Assembly: GCA_009777005.1 (NCBI GenBank)
Contig: WRMT01000045.1
Location: 1-14,017 of the forward strand
DNA from: Methanobrevibacter sp.
Lineage (GTDB): Archaea > Methanobacteriota > Methanobacteria > Methanobacteriales > Methanobacteriaceae
DNA: 14,017 nucleotides
Direction of reading: 5' to 3'
Shown piece after piece: positions 5,062 to 11,402 of the stretch. The position numbers and the translations under genes are program-made. The notes beneath the pieces were generated by a model. It was not told the origin of the DNA, searched no databases, and saw only the letters and a list, made by a program, of their open reading frames with translations. Each line of letters begins with the position of its first letter. Within the stretch, counting starts at the first letter, position 1.

Positions 5062-6283
5062 TTTTGAAATAACAGGTAAAATTCCAGATTCATTAGGTAG
5101 GGCAGGTATTATTCGCACTCCTCATGGGGATATCGAGACACCAACTTTTGTGGTTGTTGGCACCTACGGTGAAGTTAGGTTCTTATCACCAGCTCAATTT
5201 CACAGTCTTGGTGTTCAAGCTATGATTAGTAATGGTTTCCATTTATCAAAAATCTCTGATGAAATTGAACAATCTGGAGGATTGTCCCAATATTCGGGAT
5301 ATAATTGTCCTACTATTACAGATAGTGGTGGATTTCAGGTTATGTCATTTGGCAGTGGTTTGGGCAAGGTAATTTCAATGGACAAACGAAATATTGCTCG
5401 TGAACAATTCAAAGCTAAAAATAAACATCGTTTAGCTAGGGTAACGGATGAAGGAGTTTATTTCAAGATAAAAGAATGGGAAGATGAAAAACTTTTCACA
5501 CCGGAGTATTCCATGGAATTTCAAGCTAAAATCGGTGCGGATATCATTATGGCTTTTGATGAGCTGACAAATATTGGTGATAGTAGACAGTACAATGAAG
5601 AAGCAATTAATCGTACTCATAGATGGGCAATAAGGTGTTTGGATAAACATCAAAAATTAACTCATGAGAGAAAGGATAAACCTTATCAAGCACTTTTTGC
5701 TGTGCTGCAAGGTGCACATTATCAGGATTTACGAGAAAAAGCTGCTCATGAATTGGGAGCAATGGATTTTGATGGATATGGATTGGGTGGTGCCTTTGAA
5801 AAAGAACATTTATCAGATATTTTGTTTTGGTCAAACAGCATTTTGCCAGAATCAAAACCTCGCCATTTACTCGGTCTTTCTAAGCCAGATGACATTTTTG
5901 TAGGAGTGGAAAATGGATGTGATACTTTTGATTGTGTGGCACCCACACGTGAGGCAAGGCATGGGAAAGTTTACACTCTTGATGGAGATATTAATCTCAG
6001 AAATGCAGAATTTGCTGATGATCCCTCTCCTTTATTTGAGGGTTGTCATTGTCCAAGTTGTAAGTCTCATCACTCTCGTGGTGAAATTCGCAAATTATTA
6101 AAGAATACAGAGGGTAAAAAAACTGCCAAACAAATCATGTCAGATAAACAACTTGCAATGGAACTTATTACTATTCATAATGTCTTTTTTATCATCAACC
6201 TTACTAAGCAAATTCGTCAATCTATTCTTGAGGAAAACTTTTTTAATTTCCGTGATGATTGGTTAAAAAGATATTATCCATGA
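5042..6283 (+). CDS. tgt: tRNA-guanine transglycosylase, bacterial (queuosine) type, divergent
   Basis: The 413-residue protein covers the whole TGT barrel: TPHGDIETPTF at 26-36; DSGGFQV at 94-100, matching the substrate-binding Asp/Ser; PEYSMEFQ then FDEL with D173 (Z. mobilis D156); LFAVLQGA with Q223; GGAFEKE at 249-255 in place of GGLAVGE; FDCVAPTR with D297 as the covalent nucleophile (D280); and zinc ligands C335, C337, C340 and H379. Archaeal arcTGT is longer, with PUA-type C-terminal domains and position-15 specificity; this protein ends soon after the zinc site, as bacterial enzymes do. Compared with those, it has about 20 extra residues near 105-130 and about 13 between C340 and H379. 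The start is ATG 5042 with GGTGG just before it, overlapping yhhQ by 20 bases. Twelve of 22 Arg codons are CGN, against 2 of 22 in frhA, which suggests transfer from bacteria. The true base substrate and tRNA position are unproven. Confidence 0.9.
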   Translation: MKDKQFSFEITGKIPDSLGRAGIIRTPHGDIETPTFVVVGTYGEVRFLSPAQFHSLGVQAMISNGFHLSKISDEIEQSGGLSQYSGYNCPTITDSGGFQVMSFGSGLGKVISMDKRNIAREQFKAKNKHRLARVTDEGVYFKIKEWEDEKLFTPEYSMEFQAKIGADIIMAFDELTNIGDSRQYNEEAINRTHRWAIRCLDKHQKLTHERKDKPYQALFAVLQGAHYQDLREKAAHELGAMDFDGYGLGGAFEKEHLSDILFWSNSILPESKPRHLLGLSKPDDIFVGVENGCDTFDCVAPTREARHGKVYTLDGDINLRNAEFADDPSPLFEGCHCPSCKSHHSRGEIRKLLKNTEGKKTAKQIMSDKQLAMELITIHNVFFIINLTKQIRQSILEENFFNFRDDWLKRYYP

Positions 6284-6293
6284 ATAAAAACTA

Positions 6294-6300
6294 TTTTTTT
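6294..6300 (+). terminator. T7 terminator after tgt
   Basis: Seven consecutive T residues begin eleven bases past the tgt stop codon, in the right place for archaeal oligo-T termination of the yhhQ-tgt transcript. No hairpin precedes it. From here to about 6577 the sequence is A/T-rich spacer, with short direct repeats such as AATCATTG and no gene. Confidence 0.45.
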
Positions 6301-6577
6301 AAATATATGTGTCCTTAATCGTATAGTGAATTTTTATTAATTCTTTTAAACATTTTAAAATCATAAGAAATAACACAGCTAAAACTAACATAAATTTGGA
6401 CATTTTTGAATCATTGATTCCAAGGTTAAAAATCATTGGTCTTTTAAATTTAATTTAACATTTATTATTTCTTTTTAGTCATAAATATCGAATTAATTTT
6501 TTTATAATTTTTACTTTTCATCTTCTTGGATTAAACATATAAATAATTAATGGAATATATATGTTTTGTAATATGGT

Positions 6578-6785
6578 ATTGAAATAAAGTTTTTAATTAA
6601 TGATTTTTTTAAAAATTTTTAATAATCCTTTATTAATTGGTTTAAATGATTAAAATTTATATTTTTTAATAAAAATAATTATTAATAATTTATTTTAAAA
6701 ATTAATATAAATAAACTTGGTTTTTAGAAAATTAATTATTTTTTATAAATAATTTAATTCAAACTTTTCTTCAAGCAATATTATG
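6578..6785 (+). repeat. Intergenic repeat copy C (direct), right of the yhhQ-tgt cassette
   Basis: Starting at GAAATAAAG (6581), it matches the reverse complement of copy B across about 200 bases, including identical blocks at 6641-6665 and 6689-6715. The landmark TTATTTTAAAAATTAA lies 109 bases in, as in copies A and B. The outer end is near AATTTAATTCAAACTTTTCT (about 6751-6770), where B has a close match. Its location after tgt makes B and C an inverted pair around the cassette; it also lies 110 bp before the YciI gene, so a promoter-related role is an alternative. Confidence 0.6.
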
Positions 6786-6833
6786 AAAATTTTTATAATA
6801 AAAGAGAAATTATTAGTATAAAATTATTATTTA

Positions 6834-6852
6834 ACATATGCCCTAAATATGT
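6834..6852. promoter_or_regulatory. Inverted repeat before the YciI-like gene
   Basis: Arms ACATAT (6834-6839) and ATATGT (6847-6852) are perfect around seven bases. The right arm lies about 40 bases before the start codon, where the TATA box of this gene would be expected, so it may be a promoter with an overlapping operator. This is short and A/T-rich, hence uncertain. Confidence 0.3.
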
Positions 6853-6891
6853 ACAAGTATTTTTAAAATAAGATTTTAAGGAGAGATTAAT

Positions 6892-7197
6892 ATGAATAAA
6901 TTCCTGGTAATTTATAGTGATAGTGGAAAAAAGCCTGATGCCTCTGCAGAGGAGCTGATTTTAACTCATGTTGATTATATAAAATCATTAGCTAAAGAAG
7001 GTACTCTTTCCCTATGTGGAGTTTTTATGGATAACAGTGGTGCTGTGCTAGTTTTTAATGCTGCATCCTCTAAAGAAGTTGAAAGTATTCTGGAAAAGGA
7101 TCCCCTTGTCAAAGAAAAATATTATAATTTCACAATAACTGAATTTATCGAGGCTAATGAGGAAAACAATTTTTTATTAGATTGTGACAATCAATAA
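6892..7197 (+). CDS. YciI-like (YCII-related domain) protein
   Basis: The 101-residue protein has the small alpha/beta ferredoxin-like YciI pattern: strand KFLVIYSD, helix ending in the conserved His (LTHVDYIKSLAKEG, H26), strand TLSLCGVF, strand GAVLVFNAASSKE, then the conserved Asp-Pro (D70-P71) in EKDPLVKE and final strand YNFTITEFIEA. His and Asp form the proposed active site of this family, whose physiological reaction is mostly unknown; one relative is a chlorohydroquinone dehalogenase. Length is normal, with a short acidic tail. A strong Shine-Dalgarno (AAGGAG, 6878-6883) supports the start. It appears monocistronic, with T-rich terminators behind. Confidence 0.82.
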   Translation: MNKFLVIYSDSGKKPDASAEELILTHVDYIKSLAKEGTLSLCGVFMDNSGAVLVFNAASSKEVESILEKDPLVKEKYYNFTITEFIEANEENNFLLDCDNQ

Positions 7198-7248
7198 TAA
7201 TTTTCAAAGATAAAAATTGCCGAAACTCTTTTTCCAATCTTTATCCTA

Positions 7249-7297
7249 TTTTTTAATATATTTCTTTTTATTTTTTTCATATTCTCCTTCTTTTTTT
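7249..7297 (+). terminator. Multiple T-tract terminators after the YciI-like gene
   Basis: T6 (7249-7254), T7 (7271-7277) and T7 (7291-7297) follow the stop codon by 50-100 bases within a pyrimidine-rich stretch. Consecutive T-tracts without hairpins are the usual archaeal terminator form. Confidence 0.5.
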
Positions 7298-7467
7298 AAT
7301 AAATTTTTACTATATATGTTATTATATCGGAAATACTAATATCTACTTAATTAAAATATGAAAATGAATAAAAAAATTAGGAATAATTAAAAAATACATA
7401 TATTAACGTAATTTTGTGAGAATAAAGAATTGAAAAGGAGTAAGAAATAGGAAAAAAGTTCCAAAAG

Positions 7468-7596
7468 ATGAAAATTTTACTAAATCAAGGAAAAATCGAA
7501 ACAATAAACTTAGTTGAAGTAGAATGGGTTAGAAATCTTCGTGAAAAATGGATAAATGAATCTCCAACAAAAGAAACAGAAAAAATAGTTAAATGA
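7468..7596 (+). CDS. Doubtful 42-residue open frame, possibly start-damaged
   Basis: ATG 7468 opens 42 codons reading MKILLNQGKIETINLVEVEW, then a Lys/Glu-rich end that includes two more Trp-containing or charged segments (WVRNLREKW). Composition is protein-like and richer in G/C than the flanks. There is no proper ribosome binding site at 7468. Instead a strong one, AAAGGAG (7434-7440), stands before ATAG (7447-7450). If that were ATG, the same frame would start there and be 49 codons long. The frame therefore looks like a small gene whose start codon gained one base, or a fragment of a larger one. No family recognised. Confidence 0.25.
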   Translation: MKILLNQGKIETINLVEVEWVRNLREKWINESPTKETEKIVK

Positions 7597-7664
7597 AGAT
7601 TAAGAACTATTTCTAAAAAAATAATACTTAAATGTGTACCTTTGGCTTTCAAGCAAATACAAAA

Positions 7665-7738
7665 CGGACTTGGAGGGATTTGAACCCTCGACCTTAAGAT
7701 TAGGAGTCTTACGCCCTTCCAGACTAGGCTACAAGCCC
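7665..7738 (-). tRNA. tRNA-Arg (anticodon CCU)
   Basis: This folds into a full cloverleaf of 74 bases without CCA. The acceptor stem is GGGCTTG with CAAGTCC. The D-arm is GCC/GGC with G18-G19 and G15, the archaeosine site. The anticodon stem TAAGA/TCTTA has loop CTCCTAA, so the anticodon is CCU reading AGG. The T-arm is GAGGG/CCCTC with loop TTCAAAT, and the discriminator is G73. A20 in the D-loop is a common Arg determinant. Pair 3:70 is G:U, normally an alanine signature; everything else says Arg. It follows tRNA-Arg(UCU) by 86 bp on the same strand. Confidence 0.95.
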
Positions 7739-7824
7739 TTAAAAAGAGTTTTATTTAATTTGTCTGGTTTAAATTATTTAAATAGCTACTGACACAGAGT
7801 ATATCATGAAAAAAGAGTTTCAAA

Positions 7825-7898
<74 letters not shown>

Positions 7899-7930
7899 TT
7901 TTAGAAATGACAAAGTAATATTATATGTTT

Positions 7931-7945
7931 TAATATATATACATA
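7931..7945 (-). promoter_or_regulatory. Possible TATA box of tRNA-Arg(UCU)
   Basis: On the minus strand the sequence is TGTATATATATTA, centred about 40 bases before the tRNA 5' end. It is the longest alternating T/A run nearby and sits where an archaeal tRNA promoter is expected. Confidence 0.35.
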
Positions 7946-8051
7946 TCTATTTTTATAGTAATATGTTAAAAAATAGTTTTGAAAATATTACTTTAGATCT
8001 TTTAATATTTATACTTATATAATGGTTTAAGATTTAGAATATTTTTTTCAT

Positions 8052-8242
8052 GTTTATTTTTATAATATTTGGTTTAGGGATTTAGGATATTTTTTTTTTT
8101 GTTTATTTTTATAATATTTGGTTTAGGGATTTAGGATATTTTTTTTTTGTTTATTTTTATAATATTTGGTTTAGGGATTTAGGATATTTTTTTTTGTTTA
8201 TTTTTATAATATTGGTTTAGGGATTTAGGATATTTTTTTCAT
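8052..8242. repeat. Tandem array, four units of 47-49 bp
   Basis: Units start with GTTTATTTTTATAATATT at 8052, 8101, 8149 and 8196, and a partial fifth starts at 8243. Each unit then reads GGTTTAGGGATTTAGGATA plus a T-run. The T-run shortens along the array: 11, 10, 9, then 7. The units are otherwise nearly identical; one lacks a T at ATATT. Degenerate copies flank both sides (about 8023-8051 and 8243-8275), both with GGTTTAAGATTTA-like sequence in place of GGTTTAGGGATTTA. The array lies between the end of the PAC2 gene and the promoter of tRNA-Arg(UCU), both on the minus strand. No function is evident. Confidence 0.85.
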
Positions 8243-8282
8243 GTTTATTTTTATATTTAATGATTTAAGATTTAAAATAATA

Positions 8283-8320
8283 ATGAAATTAGATATTTTT
8301 TTATTATATCTAAATTTCAT
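8283..8320 (-). terminator. Hairpin after the PAC2-family gene
   Basis: Arms ATGAAATTAGATAT (8283-8296) and ATATCTAAATTTCAT (8306-8320) pair throughout with one bulged base. The structure starts about 14 bases past the stop codon of the minus-strand gene. It is the most stable local fold and may define the mRNA 3' end, though no strong T-tract follows on that strand. Confidence 0.45.
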
Positions 8321-8333
8321 GAAAAAATTATTA

Positions 8334-9047
8334 TTAAATATAAATTGGAGGCTGTGGATCTTTTTTAACTTCTTCAGCTAGCTTTTTAAGTCGAGATTCT
8401 ATATTTTCAGCTTCTTGAATCAGAGGTTTATAATCAAGATCAATGTCAATTAAAGTGTTTATTGTTTGAACAACTTCGGCTGCAGCTCTAGGGTCTGGAT
8501 ATTGTGTAAGTGTTTCAGCCAATATACAAGTTCCAGGAATGTTTTTCATAGCTGTTTGAGTAAGTAAAGTTCCAGATATTCCATTTAAATTTCCCATTTT
8601 TAAAATAGGAATATTTTTATCCTTTAATTTATTTAAAGATTCAGTAGAATTAGCTACTGCTGAGGCAGGATTCATTTTTTCCCTTACAATTGCACTATTG
8701 AATGTTATTAATTCTTTACTATTATTTTCATCCATCCAATCCACAATAGCATTTGTCATATCAAAAACAACATTTTGAGGAACAATGAAATCTGATAAGA
8801 ATAGAACTAATCCTTTTCCTTCGTATATTCTAAATGGATGTAAAGTCAAACCATTATACAAAACAGCTAATGGTGGAAAATGTTTAGATTCAATATAACC
8901 TATTTCTCTCATTTTTAAATTATCAACTAATAACCATCCAACAATATTTCCAATAAGCCCAGCACCGGGGGAACCTTCTAGAACAATCGCATCTTCAATA
9001 TTTTCAGACACTATTTTACAACAATCTGTTTTAGTTTCTATTATCAT
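8334..9047 (-). CDS. PAC2-family protein (archaeal proteasome assembly chaperone-like)
   Basis: The 237-residue protein matches the PAC2 family (PF09754, COG2047 as I recall them). The N-terminal glycine-rich turn, GSPGAGLIGNIVGWLLVDNL, at about residues 25-44 is the family hallmark, followed by FPPLAVLYNGL, VLFLSDFIVP, then GISGTLLTQTA and ILAETLTQYPDPRAA, typical of archaeal members. Archaeal homologues such as PbaA/PbaB are linked to 20S proteasome assembly or activation; many methanogens carry several paralogues, so the precise role is open. A C-terminal charged helix (about 205-230) could be a coiled coil. The start has only a weak ribosome binding site. It lies 111 bp downstream of the PepSY gene on the same strand and may be transcribed with it or alone. 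Confidence 0.85.
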   Translation of the reverse strand: MIIETKTDCCKIVSENIEDAIVLEGSPGAGLIGNIVGWLLVDNLKMREIGYIESKHFPPLAVLYNGLTLHPFRIYEGKGLVLFLSDFIVPQNVVFDMTNAIVDWMDENNSKELITFNSAIVREKMNPASAVANSTESLNKLKDKNIPILKMGNLNGISGTLLTQTAMKNIPGTCILAETLTQYPDPRAAAEVVQTINTLIDIDLDYKPLIQEAENIESRLKKLAEEVKKDPQPPIYI

Positions 9048-9158
9048 AATATCAACACTATTTTCTAAGGAAACATGATTTTAATGAGTTTTTTTTTTTT
9101 AAAGATTCATTTAGTTTTGCTAGAAATAGTTATTTAAAGTTTTTAATCTATTTAATAT

Positions 9159-9584
9159 TTAATCAGCTACTCCACCAGCTCCACCAATAATTTGACCAGT
9201 ATTGGAATCTATTTCAAAGTGACCTTTAACATTTCCTTCGCTATCAAGCACTGGAACATACCAGTTTCCATTGTTTAGAGTTGGTTCTCCAGCATAATGT
9301 CCTTCTTGCATAATATTGTTATTAGCTATATTTTTTGCTTCAGAAAATGAAATTCCAGATCCACCATTATTTGAACTCAATCCACTACCTCCTGGTCCAC
9401 TACCTTCAGTTCCTCCCTCTTCTTGATTTTGAGAGTTTCCTTCCTCAATCGGGTCTTCCTCTGGAGTAAAACCTGGAAGGTTCACGAATACGTTATCTTT
9501 AGGATTTGCTAATTCATAAGCTGTCACACCAGCTGCTATACATAAAACTATCATGACTGAAATAATAATATTCGAATTTTTCAT
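9159..9584 (-). CDS. Membrane-anchored PepSY-domain protein
   Basis: The 141-residue protein has three parts: an N-terminal hydrophobic segment (residues 6-23, IIISVMIVLCIAAGVTAY) acting as anchor or uncleaved signal; an acidic, Gly/Ser/Asn-rich linker (about 40-78) with repeated GGSG-like pieces; and one PepSY domain (about 79-137) with the pattern SFSEAKNIANNNI, then WYVPVLDSEGNVKGHFEID and NTGQII. PepSY modules often occur on extracellular proteins and are thought to inhibit proteases or sense peptides. Location outside the membrane, at the pseudomurein wall, is inferred. The start is firm: AAAGGTGA (plus 9589-9596) precedes ATG by four bases. A TATA-like TTATAATATAGT (9650-9661, plus) lies about 65 bases upstream. 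Confidence 0.82.
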   Translation of the reverse strand: MKNSNIIISVMIVLCIAAGVTAYELANPKDNVFVNLPGFTPEEDPIEEGNSQNQEEGGTEGSGPGGSGLSSNNGGSGISFSEAKNIANNNIMQEGHYAGEPTLNNGNWYVPVLDSEGNVKGHFEIDSNTGQIIGGAGGVAD

Positions 9585-9691
9585 TTATTCACCTTTTAAA
9601 TTTATTGTTCATGACTTAGTCTTAAAACATCTTTGTAAATATTATCATGTTATAATATAGTTTTACTTATAAAAATACTTAAATTTTTGGT

Positions 9692-9715
9692 CCATAAAAA
9701 TTATAATTTTTGTGG
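9692..9715. promoter_or_regulatory. Near-perfect 24-bp palindrome in the divergent spacer
   Basis: It begins CCATAAAAATTA and ends TAATTTTTGTGG, with one mismatched pair. It lies about 110 bp upstream of the PepSY gene start and 430 bp upstream of frhA. The length and the G/C ends make a protein-binding site plausible; no known site matches. Confidence 0.35.
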
Positions 9716-9815
9716 AAAAAATCATTATTTGCATTTAATTATTGGGGAAATTTACCCTATTTTGAATTATTTCATGGACATATTCTTTATTAATATATTT
9801 TCTCAAGTCTATATT

Positions 9816-9833
9816 ATATATAAATTTATATAT
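9816..9833. promoter_or_regulatory. 18-bp palindrome containing TATA-like sequence on both strands
   Basis: ATATATAAATTTATATAT is a perfect palindrome, so TTTATATAT is read in both directions. It could act as a two-way TATA element for the divergent PepSY and frhA genes, although both starts are more than 200 bases away. Composition alone could produce it. Confidence 0.3.
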
Positions 9834-10142
9834 TTTATTAAATAAATCTTTATTGGATTTTTTTATTAATTCCCATAATTTATTTTAAATTTACACTATT
9901 GATTTAATAATTTCATTTTATGATCAAGTCTAATCTCAACTTTTCTCTAATTTTAATTGTTAAATACTTCTTCTGAGTTTATAATACTTATTTTTAAAAT
10001 TTTATTATAAAATTAAATTTATTATTCATTCTATTACTCTATATTAGTGTTTTTTTTCTTTCAAATGAAACATTTATTAATAATGATATCTTTAAATATT
10101 ATTTGCTATTTTTTAATTTTTTATAAAAAAGAGGTGACACAT

Positions 10143-11360
10143 TTGAGCAAAAAAATAGTTATATCTCCTACATCTCGTCAAGAAGGACATGCTGAGCTTG
10201 TCATGGAAGTCGATGATGAAGGGATAGTTACAAAAGGAAGATACTTTAGTATCACTCCTGTAAGAGGCTTAGAAAAAATCGTAGCTGGTAAAGCACCTGA
10301 AACTGCCCCAGTTATGTGTCAGAGGATTTGTGGCGTTTGTCCTATTCCTCATACTTTAGCTTCTGTAGAGGCAATGGATGACTCATTAAATATTGAAGTC
10401 CCTGAAGCTGGTAAATTATTAAGAGAATTAACTTTAGCTGCACACACAGTAAACAGTCATGGTATTCACCATTTTTTAATGGCTACTGATATTGTACCTG
10501 AAAACTTATTTGCTGATGCTGTTAAAAGTGTTTCCACAATAAGAAAAACCGCACAATATGTTGTTGATATGGTAGCTGGTGAAGGTATCCATCCATCTGA
10601 TGTTAGAATTGGTGGTATGGCAAGAAATATAACTGAATTAGCTAGAAAAAAATTATACTCTAGATTAAAAGCATTAGTACCTGTTGTAGATGCTCATGTA
10701 GAGTTAATCACTGGATTGGTAGAGGACAAAGGATTCCCAGAAGGATTGGGTGTTCACAATCAACCTACTTTTGCAAGTGACAGAATCTATGGTAAAAGAG
10801 AGTTCTTTGACTTAGACAGATTTACTGAAGTCATGCCTGAAAGTTGGTATGGTGATGAAGAAATAGGCAAAAAAGCTTGTTCTACTATTCCTTTATGGGA
10901 TGGTGTAAATGTAGAAACTGGTCCAAGGGCAAGAGCTTCTGAATTTGGAGGATTCAAAGAAAGAGGAGTTGTAGCTCAACATGTAGCTAGAGCACTCGAA
11001 ATGAAAACTTATCTTTCAAGAGCAATAGCTATATTGGATGAATTAAATACTTCAGCACCAACTTTAGCTGATTTTGACATAAGAGGAACAAATAAACTTG
11101 GTATTGGGGCTATTGAAGGTCCAAGAGGTTTAGATGTTCACTTGGCACAAGTTGCCGATGGCAAAACCCAATTTTACAGTGCATTAGTACCTACTACATG
11201 GAATATTCCAACTATGGGTCCTGCAACTGAAGGTTTCCACCATGAATTTGGACCTCATGTAATACGAGCTTATGACCCTTGTTTATCTTGTGCTACTCAT
11301 GTCATGGTAGTGGATGATGAAGACAAGAGCGTTGTTAAAAATGAAATGGTAAGAATCTAA
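10143..11360 (+). CDS. frhA: Coenzyme F420-reducing [NiFe]-hydrogenase, large (alpha) subunit
   Basis: FrhA carries the NiFe site that splits H2. The nickel ligands are C63 and C66 in RICGVC and C380 and C383 in DPCLSCATH; the 19 residues after H386 are the C-terminal extension removed during maturation. The numbering holds if translation starts at TTG 10143, which gives 405 residues, as I recall for Methanothermobacter FrhA. GAGGTGA (10131-10137) stands five bases before that TTG. The frame is open further upstream to an ATG at 10047, but that extension is hydrophobic, A/T-driven and lacks a ribosome binding site, so it is rejected. All ligands are cysteine, with no selenocysteine. Arg is nearly always AGA or AGG (20 of 22). 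It is the first gene of frhADGB, the cytoplasmic complex that reduces F420 for the Mtd and Mer steps of methanogenesis. Confidence 0.97.
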   Translation: MSKKIVISPTSRQEGHAELVMEVDDEGIVTKGRYFSITPVRGLEKIVAGKAPETAPVMCQRICGVCPIPHTLASVEAMDDSLNIEVPEAGKLLRELTLAAHTVNSHGIHHFLMATDIVPENLFADAVKSVSTIRKTAQYVVDMVAGEGIHPSDVRIGGMARNITELARKKLYSRLKALVPVVDAHVELITGLVEDKGFPEGLGVHNQPTFASDRIYGKREFFDLDRFTEVMPESWYGDEEIGKKACSTIPLWDGVNVETGPRARASEFGGFKERGVVAQHVARALEMKTYLSRAIAILDELNTSAPTLADFDIRGTNKLGIGAIEGPRGLDVHLAQVADGKTQFYSALVPTTWNIPTMGPATEGFHHEFGPHVIRAYDPCLSCATHVMVVDDEDKSVVKNEMVRI

Positions 11361-11382
11361 TTATTGATTATTATATCGATAA
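11361..11382 (+). other. mRNA hairpin in the frhA-frhD gap
   Basis: TTATTGAT (11361-11368) pairs with ATCGATAA (11375-11382) over eight pairs including one U-G wobble, with a six-base loop, directly after the frhA stop codon. In an operon whose structural subunits are needed in far larger amounts than the protease FrhD, such a hairpin could protect or end part of the transcript; that is a guess. Confidence 0.4.
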
Positions 11383-11402
11383 TAGGTATTTAAGGGAATA
11401 AC

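Larger units (their letters stand above)
9585..10142. other. Divergent spacer between the PepSY gene and frhA
   Basis: No gene is seen in 558 bases. The spacer holds a near-perfect 24-bp palindrome (9692-9715), a 14-bp imperfect one GGGGAAATTTACCC (9744-9757), an 18-bp perfect one (9816-9833), and the frhA ribosome binding site GAGGTGA (10131-10137). The frhA promoter must lie here, but several TATA-like stretches (near 9825, 9980-10020 and 10035-10046) compete and none stands out. Confidence 0.5.

Noticed and set aside
5432..5946. Several open minus-strand frames across tgt
   Set aside because: All are antisense to a clearly conserved gene, without ribosome binding sites or family resemblance.
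5042..6283. DpdA-like DNA 7-deazaguanine insertion enzyme
   Set aside because: The tRNA-type FDCVAPTR nucleophile motif and the C-x-C-x2-C...H zinc site are intact, and there are no companion Dpd helicase or nuclease genes nearby.
7441..7470. Read-through of the in-frame TAG at 7448-7450 as pyrrolysine
   Set aside because: There is no pyl gene in the window, this lineage is not known to use pyrrolysine, and the upstream frame is only 14 codons with no good start.
8052..8242. Telomere-like repeat because of TTTAGGG
   Set aside because: The heptamer occurs once per 48-bp unit in a circular-type archaeal genome context; the resemblance is coincidental.
10047..10142. An ATG 96 bases upstream would lengthen FrhA by 32 residues
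   Set aside because: The extension is Phe/Ile-rich and has no ribosome binding site; TTG 10143 has a strong one and gives the expected 405 residues with the known ligand numbering.
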